Shown in pieces: positions 1 to 6,727 of a stretch of 10,246 nucleotides of DNA. Within the stretch, counting starts at the first letter, position 1. Each line of letters begins with the position of its first letter. A model generated the notes under the pieces. It saw only the letters and a program-made list of their open reading frames with translations, did not search any database and was not told the DNA's origin. The stretch lies in NCBI GenBank assembly GCA_027052485.1, contig JALUFA010000145.1:1-10246 (forward strand), in the 5' to 3' direction. A program made the position numbers and the translations under genes. The DNA comes from Hydrogenothermaceae bacterium. Its GTDB lineage: Bacteria > Aquificota > Aquificia > Aquificales > Hydrogenothermaceae.

Positions 1-603
1 ATCCCTAAGTTTTTTTAACTCTTTTAATTTAGATGATATTGTTTTTATATTTTCTTTTATTGTTTGCTCCTCAAGCTGCAACTTTTCTTTTAAAGAAGGA
101 TTATTCTGTAGATACCCGTAGACTTTTTTTGCATATATAGGTATTTTCGAAGGCTCATAAGTTTCTAGCTCTATCTTTACAATTTTATTGTTGTTCCTTA
201 TAGTATTAACGTTTATACTAACTAAATTCTTAACATCTTTTTCAGGCAAGTCTAAAAATTTGGCTACTTTTTCGTATTTTTTATCTTTTAAGAACCGGTT
301 TATAGGATTTATGTACTCTTTCACTTCAAAAGGAGTTATCTCTGGAATCTCCATTAGATTAGATTTTTCTGTCATAATAAGTTTTATTGGCAATTTAAGC
401 ACGAAATCTGACTTATAAACAGGCTTAGCAAGAAAGATGTAAACTGTAGCAACAGCTACCAAAATAAGCGTTGAAGATACTATAGTTTTCCATCTTTTTT
501 TTAGGACTAAAAACAACTCATATAAATCTATCTCATCATCTTCATAAGCGTAAGGGTAAACGCAAACTTCAGCTTCTTTTAGTTTTTCTAGTTTCTGGCT
601 CAA
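1..603 (-). CDS. Wzz/chain-length determinant family protein (3' end outside window)
   Basis: Open frame of 201 codons from a TTG at 601-603 to the left edge with no stop, so the C-terminal part is missing. The start is supported by an AGAAAGGT ribosome binding site 7 nt upstream; the first in-frame ATG would remove the membrane segment. The protein has an acidic cytoplasmic N-terminus (EDDEIDLYEL, about 21-30), then KKRWK and a hydrophobic helix at about 41-58, followed by a mainly polar region with a Lys/Glu-rich, coiled-coil-like stretch from about residue 172. The 'DLYELFLVLKKRWKTI' pattern before the first membrane helix is typical of Wzz proteins. These inner-membrane proteins set the length of O-antigen or other exported polysaccharide, with a periplasmic domain between two membrane helices. 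The second helix, and any C-terminal kinase domain, would lie beyond the edge. It is divergent from proS. Family assignment is fairly sure; the polymer is unknown. Confidence 0.78.
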   Translation of the reverse strand, partial: MSQKLEKLKEAEVCVYPYAYEDDEIDLYELFLVLKKRWKTIVSSTLILVAVATVYIFLAKPVYKSDFVLKLPIKLIMTEKSNLMEIPEITPFEVKEYINPINRFLKDKKYEKVAKFLDLPEKDVKNLVSINVNTIRNNNKIVKIELETYEPSKIPIYAKKVYGYLQNNPSLKEKLQLEEQTIKENIKTISSKLKELKKLRD

Positions 604-610
604 TTTTGAT

Positions 611-618
611 ACCTTTCT
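611..618 (-). promoter_or_regulatory. Ribosome binding site of the Wzz-family gene
   Basis: On the minus strand this reads AGAAAGGT, ending 7 nt before the TTG at 603-601. It decides the start, because no ATG or GTG lies in frame before the predicted first membrane helix. Confidence 0.6.
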
Positions 619-634
619 ATTTATTATTTTGTTC

Positions 635-646
635 TAATATATTATA
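635..646. promoter_or_regulatory. Divergent promoter-like -10 elements between wzz-like gene and proS
   Basis: The 69-bp gap between the two divergent genes is AT rich. On the minus strand 646-641 reads a perfect TATAAT, placing a start site roughly 30 nt before the Wzz TTG. On the plus strand TAATAT (635-640) or TATTAT (640-645) could serve proS. No convincing -35 box is visible for either direction, so these are promoter-like sequences only. Confidence 0.35.
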
Positions 647-660
647 GAGTAAAAACCATT

Positions 661-666
661 GGAGGA
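661..666 (+). promoter_or_regulatory. Ribosome binding site of proS
   Basis: GGAGGA, ending 6 nt before a TTG at 673-675. It supports the TTG start, which also gives the N-terminus (M-R-A-S-Q-Y-F) expected for bacterial prolyl-tRNA synthetases. Confidence 0.7.
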
Positions 667-672
667 TACAGA

Positions 673-2367
673 TTGAGAGCTTCCCAGTACTTTTTACCTA
701 CACTAAAAGAGGCACCTTCAGAGGCAGAGGTACCAAGTCATATATTTTTAGTCAGAGGAGGGTTTATCCGTCAGCTAGCGGCAGGTTTGTACGAGTACCT
801 ACCTTTAGGGCTGAGAGTCTTAAAAAAGATAGAAAATATTATCAGAAAACATATGGATGATGCGGGAGCTTTAGAGGTTTTACTTCCTATACTCACCCCT
901 GCTGAGCTTTGGCAGGAAACAGGTAGATGGGACGTGTACGGTAAGGAGCTTTTCAGGGTTGAAGATAGAAAAGGTCGTCTCTTTGCACTGGGACCAACCC
1001 ACGAAGAAACAATAACAGACCTTGTAAGGAAAAACATTCGCTCATACAAAGACCTTCCTAAAAATTTCTACCAGATACAAACGAAGTTCAGAGATGAGGC
1101 AAGGCCTAGGTACGGTCTTATAAGGGGCAGGGAGTTTATTATGAAAGATGCCTACTCTTTTGACGTTTCTGAAGAAATGGCAGTAAAGTCTTACGAGATT
1201 ATGAAAGAAACCTACAACAAGATTTTTAGTGAGCTAGGCCTTGATTACCTAATGGTAGAGGCAGACACAGGAGCTATTGGAGGTAAGTACTCCCACGAGT
1301 TTGTGGTAAAGGCTGCCAATGGAGAAGCCCACATAGTTTACTGTGAAAACTGCGGATATGCAGCAAACGTTGAGGCTGCAAAGTACGAGTTTGAGCTAGA
1401 TAAGCTACCTCCAGAGGAAGAAAAACCATTAGAAAAGGTTCACACTCCAAACGTCTCCTCAGTAGAGGATGTGGCTAAATTTTTAGGAGTTTCTCCAAAG
1501 AAAATAGTAAAAACCCTCATCTACATCCTGTCTGATGGAACAGCTGTGGCGGTTTTAATAAGAGGAGACAGAGAGCTAAATGAGACAAAACTTATCAACT
1601 ACTTTAATGTGAACGATGCAAGGCTTGCAACATCTGAAGAACTTGAGAAAATGGGACTTGTTGAAGGTTTTGTAGGACCTATCGGGCTAGACCTGCCAGT
1701 ATACGCTGACGTGTCAGTACAGGATTTACACAACTTTGTAGTTGGAGCAAACGAAAAGGATTACCACTACATAAATGTAAACATACCAAGGGACTTTAAA
1801 CCTATAGAGTTTGTGGACTTTTCCACTGCTAGGGAAGGAGACCCATGTCCTAACTGTAAGGCTCCTCTGAAAGAAACAACGGGACTGGAAGTAGGGCACA
1901 TATTCCTCCTTGGAACTAAATACTCAGATGCGATGAAAGCTTACTTTGTTGATAAAGACGGTAAAGAAAAGCCTATTGTAATGGGATGCTACGGTATTGG
2001 CGTAAGTAGATTGATGGCTGCAGCCGTAGAGCAGAACCACGATGAAAACGGTATCATCTGGCCTGAAAGCATAGCCCCATTTAAGCTGCAAATACTAGCT
2101 TTAAATATGAAAGATGAAAAAATTAAAGAGGTTGCAGAGAATATTTATAAAAAGGCAAAAGAAAAGGGTATAGAAGTACTGTTTGACGATAGGGAGATGT
2201 CAGCAGGGGCAAAGTTTAAAGATGCAGATTTGATAGGAATACCCCACAGAATAGTGGTAGGTAAAGGTGTAAAGAATAACGTCGTTGAGTACCAGCACAG
2301 GGCAAAAAAGGAGAAAGAAGAAATACCTATAGATAAAGTGGATGAGTTTTTAGAAAAACTAAGATGA
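673..2367 (+). CDS. proS: Prolyl-tRNA synthetase, bacterial type with editing domain
   Basis: Charges tRNA-Pro with proline in the cytosol. At 564 aa it has the usual length of the bacterial form. The class II catalytic core shows GPTHEETI near residue 113, motif 2 around residues 139-147 (FRDEARPRYG) and motif 3 around 437-446 (GCYGIGVSRL). Between motifs 2 and 3 lies the inserted YbaK-like domain (about 220-390) that hydrolyses mischarged Ala-tRNA-Pro; the lysine in KIVKTL at about 280 matches the editing lysine known in E. coli (Lys279). CxxC pairs at 224/227 and 392/395 flank the insertion and could be structural. The C-terminal anticodon-binding domain holds FDDREMSAGAKFKDADLIG. The TTG start has a strong GGAGGA site. 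The stop overlaps the next gene's start as ATGA, so the two are translationally coupled. Identification is secure. Confidence 0.98.
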   Translation: MRASQYFLPTLKEAPSEAEVPSHIFLVRGGFIRQLAAGLYEYLPLGLRVLKKIENIIRKHMDDAGALEVLLPILTPAELWQETGRWDVYGKELFRVEDRKGRLFALGPTHEETITDLVRKNIRSYKDLPKNFYQIQTKFRDEARPRYGLIRGREFIMKDAYSFDVSEEMAVKSYEIMKETYNKIFSELGLDYLMVEADTGAIGGKYSHEFVVKAANGEAHIVYCENCGYAANVEAAKYEFELDKLPPEEEKPLEKVHTPNVSSVEDVAKFLGVSPKKIVKTLIYILSDGTAVAVLIRGDRELNETKLINYFNVNDARLATSEELEKMGLVEGFVGPIGLDLPVYADVSVQDLHNFVVGANEKDYHYINVNIPRDFKPIEFVDFSTAREGDPCPNCKAPLKETTGLEVGHIFLLGTKYSDAMKAYFVDKDGKEKPIVMGCYGIGVSRLMAAAVEQNHDENGIIWPESIAPFKLQILALNMKDEKIKEVAENIYKKAKEKGIEVLFDDREMSAGAKFKDADLIGIPHRIVVGKGVKNNVVEYQHRAKKEKEEIPIDKVDEFLEKLR

Positions 2368-3080
2368 AAATAGATAAAAATCTACTGGATGTCTTTTTTG
2401 AGATTGATTTAGAAAAGTTTATAAAAAAGCTTTTTTCTTATCTTTTATCATCCTACCCCTTTGAAGGGGTACACCTTTATCTTATAGACGAAGATAGACT
2501 CAAGCCGTTAAAAACTGTAGGGAATATCCCCTCACTAAACTTAGATTTACTTTTGGAGTTTTCCATTTCAGGCCAAACCTTTGAGATGGAAGATGTGTAC
2601 TGCTTGCCATTGACTGATAAGGATGAGTCTATAGGAGTTTTATGTTTAAAAGGTAAAGAAATCCCCAAAAAAGAGATTAAGCAGATACTTCCTTTACTCT
2701 CCAAAGCCTTTAAAAATGCATTAGAATTCTTCCACCTAAAAGTAAACCAAAACGAGGAGAAAGTTGTTATTGAAAACATTTCAGAGGCTGTAGCAATAAC
2801 CGATACAGACTTAAATATAAAAGACGTAAATGCATCCTTCATGGAAATGATAGGATTTAGAATACCCATTGTTGAAGTTTTAAAAAGCAACCTATTAGAC
2901 CTGATGCCTGAGTTTGAAAAACCTTTTTTAGAAAAAGTCGATAAGGTAAAAGAAAACCTGCTACCTGAAGAGATAACCCTTGAGCTTATAAAAGTCAAAA
3001 TATCCCCTGTTATAGTAGATATTTTGGGAGAAAGGCAGTTAAAAAATCTTGTATTTATATTTAAATATCCAAAAGGGTAA
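2364..3080 (+). CDS. GAF-PAS domain protein without output domain
   Basis: A 238-aa soluble protein. The first half (about 14-124) has the alternating strand/helix pattern of a GAF domain, including GVHLYLIDEDRLKPL and ESIGVLCLKGKEI, ending in a helix. The second half (about 133-234) looks like a PAS domain: ENISEAVAITDTDLNIKDVN followed by a helix with MIGF, and a final strand NLVFIFKYP. Such domains bind small ligands or mediate dimerisation, but no histidine kinase, GGDEF, EAL, HTH or transmembrane segment follows, so any signal must pass to a partner. It overlaps proS by ATGA with no good Shine-Dalgarno site of its own, and the pilus ATPase starts 3 nt after its stop. The context suggests, by inference only, a partner of the ATPase. 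Domain calls rest on pattern alone; ligand and function are unknown. Confidence 0.75.
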   Translation: MKIDKNLLDVFFEIDLEKFIKKLFSYLLSSYPFEGVHLYLIDEDRLKPLKTVGNIPSLNLDLLLEFSISGQTFEMEDVYCLPLTDKDESIGVLCLKGKEIPKKEIKQILPLLSKAFKNALEFFHLKVNQNEEKVVIENISEAVAITDTDLNIKDVNASFMEMIGFRIPIVEVLKSNLLDLMPEFEKPFLEKVDKVKENLLPEEITLELIKVKISPVIVDILGERQLKNLVFIFKYPKG

Positions 3081-3083
3081 ACA

Positions 3084-4814
3084 TTGGCTGTAAGAATAAA
3101 CAAAAGGCTTTCAACGAAAAGCTTTACAGAACTGATAATAGAAAGACTAGGGATAACTCCACAAAAACTTCGGGAATTTCAGGATGAAGCCTCCAAACAG
3201 AAAAAAAGTTTGCTACAAATTCTCATAGAAAACGGTTATTCGGAAGAGGACATTGCAAAGATAAAGGCAGAGTACTTTGGGTTTTCATTTGACAGACTAA
3301 CAAACTATATACCTCCAGACTTTGTAAAAGAAATTTTTGACAGGGACTTTTTAAAACGAAGACTTGTTCTTCCCCTTGATTATAAGGATGAAGTATTAAC
3401 TTTGGCTATGTATGAACCTACAGATGCAATTACTATAAACGAAGTAATAGAAATCTTAAAAAATAATGGATACTATGTAAAAGAAGTTAACGTTGTAGTA
3501 ACGACAAAAAAGCAGTTAGAGGAAAAAATAGATAGCATTTTTGAGGAAGAAAGAAAGATACAAGAAATCCTTGAGGCAGTATCACAAATATTTCCTGAAT
3601 ATCAGGAAGAAATCAAGCAAAAAGAAACGGAAATTTCAGAAAAAAGCTCCCCTATAATTACTCTAGCCAACAAAATTGTTGAAGAAGCTTACAGAAAAAG
3701 AGCCAGTGATATTCACATACAGCCAAAGGAAAACGAGGTATCTGTTAGATATAGGATTGATGGAGAACTTCATGAAGTTTTAAAACTGCCAAAATACATA
3801 CAGGATGCCTTAACAACCCGTTATAAAATAATGGCAAACCTTAAGATAGATGAAAAGCGACTCCCTCAGGATGGACGGATAGACTTCTCAAGGTACAACC
3901 CATCCATAAAGATTGACCTTAGAGTCTCAACAGTCCCCACTATCTATGGCGAAGATATCGTTATGCGTATTCTAGATAAAAACAATGCCATCCTTAATTT
4001 GGAAAAACTAGGTTTTACAGAAGAAAATCTCAAGCTGTACCGTCAGATGATAAAGAAACCTTACGGTATGATACTCCATACAGGTCCTACAGGCTCGGGA
4101 AAAACAACTACCCTTTACTCGGCTCTCAAAGAGATAGATACACCAGAAAAAAAGATAATTACGGTGGAGGACCCTGTAGAGTATACCCTAGGAGGTTCAA
4201 TAGTCCAAACATCAATAAATCCAGATGCTGGTTATACCTTTGCAAAAGCTTTAAAGGCTTTTCTCCGCCACGACCCCGATGTGATACTGGTAGGAGAGAT
4301 AAGGGATAAAGAAACAGGTAAAATAGCCGTAGAGGCAGCCTTAACAGGGCACTTGGTTTTTTCAACCCTCCACACAAATGATGCGGTAAGTACAATAACT
4401 AGATTAAGGGAGATGGGTATTGAAAACTACCTAATCAGTGATGCTCTTATCTTAGTTGTAGCCCAAAGGTTAGCAAAAAAGATATGTCCCTCATGTAAAA
4501 CCCACTACACACCATCAAAAAAAGATCTGTTGATAATAAAGGAGGCTGGATTTGACATATCAAACGTAAAACAGCTTTATAGAGGTGCAGGATGCAAAGA
4601 GTGCAATTTCACAGGATATAAAGGAAGAATTGGAATACATGAACTCTTTAAACTCTCTGACACAATCAAAGAGATGATAGTGGATAACAAATCAACAGAA
4701 GAAATCAAACAACAGGCCTTAAAAGAAGGCATGAAAACTTTAAGACAGGATGCGGTTTATAAAGCAATACAGGGTATTACTACGATAGACGAGGTTGAAA
4801 GAATCACAGTGTAG
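3084..4814 (+). CDS. pilB: Type IV pilus assembly / type II secretion ATPase (PilB/GspE family)
   Basis: Cytoplasmic hexameric ATPase that powers pilus extension or pseudopilus assembly. The N-terminal MshEN/T2SSE-N region spans about 14-150, followed by a charged linker (155-190). The N2 domain has RASDIHIQPKENEV near 206-219. The ATPase core shows Walker A GPTGSGKTTT at 334-343 (Lys340), Walker B DPDVILVGEIRD at 397-408 (Glu405) and the His box LTGHLVFSTLHTNDA. A tetracysteine zinc site follows: C468-x2-C471 and C504-x2-C507. The 576-aa length with a full N-terminal domain favours PilB over the shorter GspE, but the two cannot be separated with certainty here. The start is a TTG with AAAAGGG, 6 nt upstream, overlapping the end of the preceding gene. 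Its 3' end overlaps the convergent permease gene by 11 bp. No pilC, pilT or pilin gene is in the window. Confidence 0.92.
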   Translation: MAVRINKRLSTKSFTELIIERLGITPQKLREFQDEASKQKKSLLQILIENGYSEEDIAKIKAEYFGFSFDRLTNYIPPDFVKEIFDRDFLKRRLVLPLDYKDEVLTLAMYEPTDAITINEVIEILKNNGYYVKEVNVVVTTKKQLEEKIDSIFEEERKIQEILEAVSQIFPEYQEEIKQKETEISEKSSPIITLANKIVEEAYRKRASDIHIQPKENEVSVRYRIDGELHEVLKLPKYIQDALTTRYKIMANLKIDEKRLPQDGRIDFSRYNPSIKIDLRVSTVPTIYGEDIVMRILDKNNAILNLEKLGFTEENLKLYRQMIKKPYGMILHTGPTGSGKTTTLYSALKEIDTPEKKIITVEDPVEYTLGGSIVQTSINPDAGYTFAKALKAFLRHDPDVILVGEIRDKETGKIAVEAALTGHLVFSTLHTNDAVSTITRLREMGIENYLISDALILVVAQRLAKKICPSCKTHYTPSKKDLLIIKEAGFDISNVKQLYRGAGCKECNFTGYKGRIGIHELFKLSDTIKEMIVDNKSTEEIKQQALKEGMKTLRQDAVYKAIQGITTIDEVERITV

Positions 4815-5547
4815 CAAGTCCCTTTACTATAAAGTAAAAACCAAAAATCACAATACTAATAGAAACTACCTCCTTAAAAGCTTTAGTATTTACTTTTTTA
4901 AAAAGCCAATGGCCTATATAAGCTCCTAAAAACACTGCGATAACAGATGGAAGTATGATTTGCATATTGAAATACTCCTTAAGTGGAGACATTAGATAAA
5001 CAGCTACCCTTTCAACGTTTAACAGAAAAAAGAAAAATGAAATCACAAACTTAAAGTCGTGTTTGTCTAAAGATATCTGGTTAAAAAAGAAAGCATACAG
5101 AGGACCTGCACCTCCAACAAGTGCTGAGATAATGCCGCCAATAAATCCTATTACAGATGCAAGAATCCCTCTATGCTTAGAATTTATTAAAATCCTTTTC
5201 TTCTGGGAGTAGTAATCGTATAGACCTGTTAAAACAACCACAAAACCAAAGATTACAAGGATGACGTTTGATGGTAGGTTTTTTAAAAGAATACTTCCAA
5301 GTAAAACACTAAAGAGGGAGGTAAGGGTCAAAATCGCAACCTCCCTCATCAGTACAAACCTTTTAAAGTTTATTAATGCTAGATATCCTGTTCCAATGAA
5401 GGCTATAGGAGCAAGGGATACAACTACTGTCTTTGCATCGGCAAACAGTAGCAGTATAGCAGTTGCTATAATCCCAGAACCTATTCCTAAAAAACCCTGT
5501 ACTATCCACCCAAGGAGTACAGCAAAAAAGGAGACTAACGCCAGCAT
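4804..5547 (-). CDS. TauE/SafE family membrane permease
   Basis: A 247-aa integral membrane protein with about eight hydrophobic segments (roughly 3-30, 40-60, 68-90, 94-112, 124-158, 168-186, 196-214, 225-245). Two related glycine-rich motifs, one in each half, mark the family's internal repeat: GWIVQGFLGIGSG (13-25) and GFIGGIISALVGGAGP (124-139). Members are proposed to export sulfite, sulfoacetate or other organic sulfur anions, and some act in sulfur oxidation or taurine breakdown; the substrate here is unknown. The ATG follows the ychF stop directly (TAA then ATG) and no Shine-Dalgarno site is evident, so translation probably depends on ribosomes finishing ychF. A link to sulfur metabolism is suggested only by the family and by the sulfide-oxidase-like gene about 4 kb away. 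Confidence 0.87.
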   Translation of the reverse strand: MLALVSFFAVLLGWIVQGFLGIGSGIIATAILLLFADAKTVVVSLAPIAFIGTGYLALINFKRFVLMREVAILTLTSLFSVLLGSILLKNLPSNVILVIFGFVVVLTGLYDYYSQKKRILINSKHRGILASVIGFIGGIISALVGGAGPLYAFFFNQISLDKHDFKFVISFFFFLLNVERVAVYLMSPLKEYFNMQIILPSVIAVFLGAYIGHWLFKKVNTKAFKEVVSISIVIFGFYFIVKGLATL

Positions 5548-6660
5548 TTACACGTTAAATCTAAAGAGCATTACATCTCCATCCTGAACTACATAATCTT
5601 TACCCTCAATTCTTACAGCCCCAGCCTCTTTAGCTTTTGCAAGGGAGCCGTACTTAACAAGCTCATCGTAGTTTATAACCTCAGCAGCAATAAAGCCCCT
5701 TTCAAAGTCAGAGTGTATCTCTCCCGCAGCTTGAGGAGCTTTTGTTCCTCTTTTTATAGTCCACGCCCGGGTTTCCTTTTCTCCAGTTGTAAAGTATGTA
5801 ATCAGGTCTAAGAGGCTGTACCCAGTTCTTATCATTTTGTTTAATCCCGGTTCTTTTAAGCCGTAAGCCTCAAGAAGTTCCTTTCTTTCCTCTTTTGGTA
5901 TTTCTATAAGTTCCTGCTCTACCTTTCCTGACAACACAACAACAGGGGCTCCTTCTTTTTCTGCTTTTTCTTTAATCGCCTTAACATAAGGGTTGTTTTC
6001 TCCCTCTGGTAGGTCTTCCTCTCCAATGTTTGCAACGTACATGAGGGGTTTTAGTGTTAAAGGGAAAATTGTTTTTTTCAGATAGTCCAGTTCTTCTTCT
6101 GTAAACTTATCTGTGTTTGTTCTAAGAGGTTGAAGGTTTTCTAGTATATCCTTTGCCTTTGTTAACACCTCAACCTCAAACTTTGCCTCTTTGTTTCCAG
6201 ACTTTGCAGGTTTTATAACCTTTTCTAGCCTTTTTTCTACAGACTGCAGGTCTGCCAGTATAAGCTCTGTTTCTATGATTTCAGCATCCCTTACAGGATT
6301 AACAGACCCCTCAACGTGAACCACATCACTATCTTCAAAGCATCTTACAACATGGGCTATAGCCGAAACGTTTCTTATGTTAGCTAAAAACTGGTTTCCA
6401 AGACCTTCTCCTTTTGATGCACCTTTTACAAGCCCTGCAATGTCAACAAACTCTATTGTTGCTGGGATTATCTTTTGGGAGCCTGAAATCTCAGCAAGTT
6501 TTTCTAAACGCTCGTCTGGGACATCAACTATCCCAACGTTTGGGTCAATAGTACAGAAAGGGTAGTTTGCGACGCCTGCTTTTGCAGTTTCGGTTAACGC
6601 GTTAAATATAGTTGATTTTCCAACGTTTGGAAGTCCAACAATACCAACATTTAGTTTCAT
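5548..6660 (-). CDS. ychF: Redox-regulated ATPase YchF (Obg-related, OLA1 family)
   Basis: Universal P-loop protein (370 aa; family about 363) that binds ribosomes and prefers ATP over GTP. The G1 motif GLPNVGKST is at 9-17 and the G3 motif DIAGL at 73-77, with Leu in place of the catalytic Gln, as is standard for this hydrophobic-substituted group. The G4 position has NIGE (211-214) instead of NKxD, the known reason for ATP preference. A helical arm occupies about 125-195, and the C-terminal TGS-like domain includes AWTIKRGTKAPQAAG and ends in VQDGDVMLFRFNV, typical of the family. The ATG is preceded by AGAGGAG with a 5-nt gap. It is divergent from purK and directly upstream of the TauE-like gene. 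Identification is secure; its role in stress and translation is known only in outline. Confidence 0.97.
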   Translation of the reverse strand: MKLNVGIVGLPNVGKSTIFNALTETAKAGVANYPFCTIDPNVGIVDVPDERLEKLAEISGSQKIIPATIEFVDIAGLVKGASKGEGLGNQFLANIRNVSAIAHVVRCFEDSDVVHVEGSVNPVRDAEIIETELILADLQSVEKRLEKVIKPAKSGNKEAKFEVEVLTKAKDILENLQPLRTNTDKFTEEELDYLKKTIFPLTLKPLMYVANIGEEDLPEGENNPYVKAIKEKAEKEGAPVVVLSGKVEQELIEIPKEERKELLEAYGLKEPGLNKMIRTGYSLLDLITYFTTGEKETRAWTIKRGTKAPQAAGEIHSDFERGFIAAEVINYDELVKYGSLAKAKEAGAVRIEGKDYVVQDGDVMLFRFNV

Positions 6661-6665
6661 TTAAA

Positions 6666-6672
6666 CTCCTCT
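6666..6672 (-). promoter_or_regulatory. Ribosome binding site of ychF
   Basis: Minus-strand AGAGGAG, 5 nt before the ATG at 6660-6658. It contrasts with the downstream permease gene, which has no such site. Confidence 0.65.
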
Positions 6673-6674
6673 TT

Positions 6675-6703
6675 TTAACTTTTTAGAAATTTCATTATAC
6701 AAT
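6675..6703 (+). promoter_or_regulatory. Candidate purK promoter
   Basis: TTAACT (6675-6680), a 17-bp spacer and TACAAT (6698-6703) approximate a sigma-70 promoter. Transcription would start near 6710, leaving an 18-nt leader before the ATG at 6728. This is pattern matching in an AT-rich gap and is not proven. Confidence 0.4.
6694..6699 (-). promoter_or_regulatory. Candidate ychF -10 element
   Basis: The minus strand reads a perfect TATAAT here, about 34 nt before the ychF ATG. It overlaps the candidate -10 of purK by two bases on the opposite strand. No good -35 box is seen at the right distance. Confidence 0.4.
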
Positions 6704-6727
6704 GTTATTTTGCAACAATTATTTTCA

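Noticed and set aside
188..418. Plus-strand 76-codon open frame
   Set aside because: It lies antisense inside the Wzz-family gene, has no ribosome binding site, and its composition looks like a shadow of the minus-strand coding sequence.
2477..3103. Minus-strand 208-codon open frame
   Set aside because: It is antisense to the GAF-PAS gene; Ser/Phe-rich low-complexity translation and no family resemblance mark it as a shadow frame.
4159..4395. Minus-strand 78-codon open frame
   Set aside because: It is antisense to the Walker B and His-box region of the ATPase gene and Leu/Pro-rich with no supporting signal.
4823..4838. Inverted repeat TTTACT-ATAA-AGTAAA as a terminator after the pilus ATPase gene
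   Set aside because: The stem is only 6 bp and AT rich, is followed by A and not T on the plus strand, and lies in the permease coding region on the other strand.
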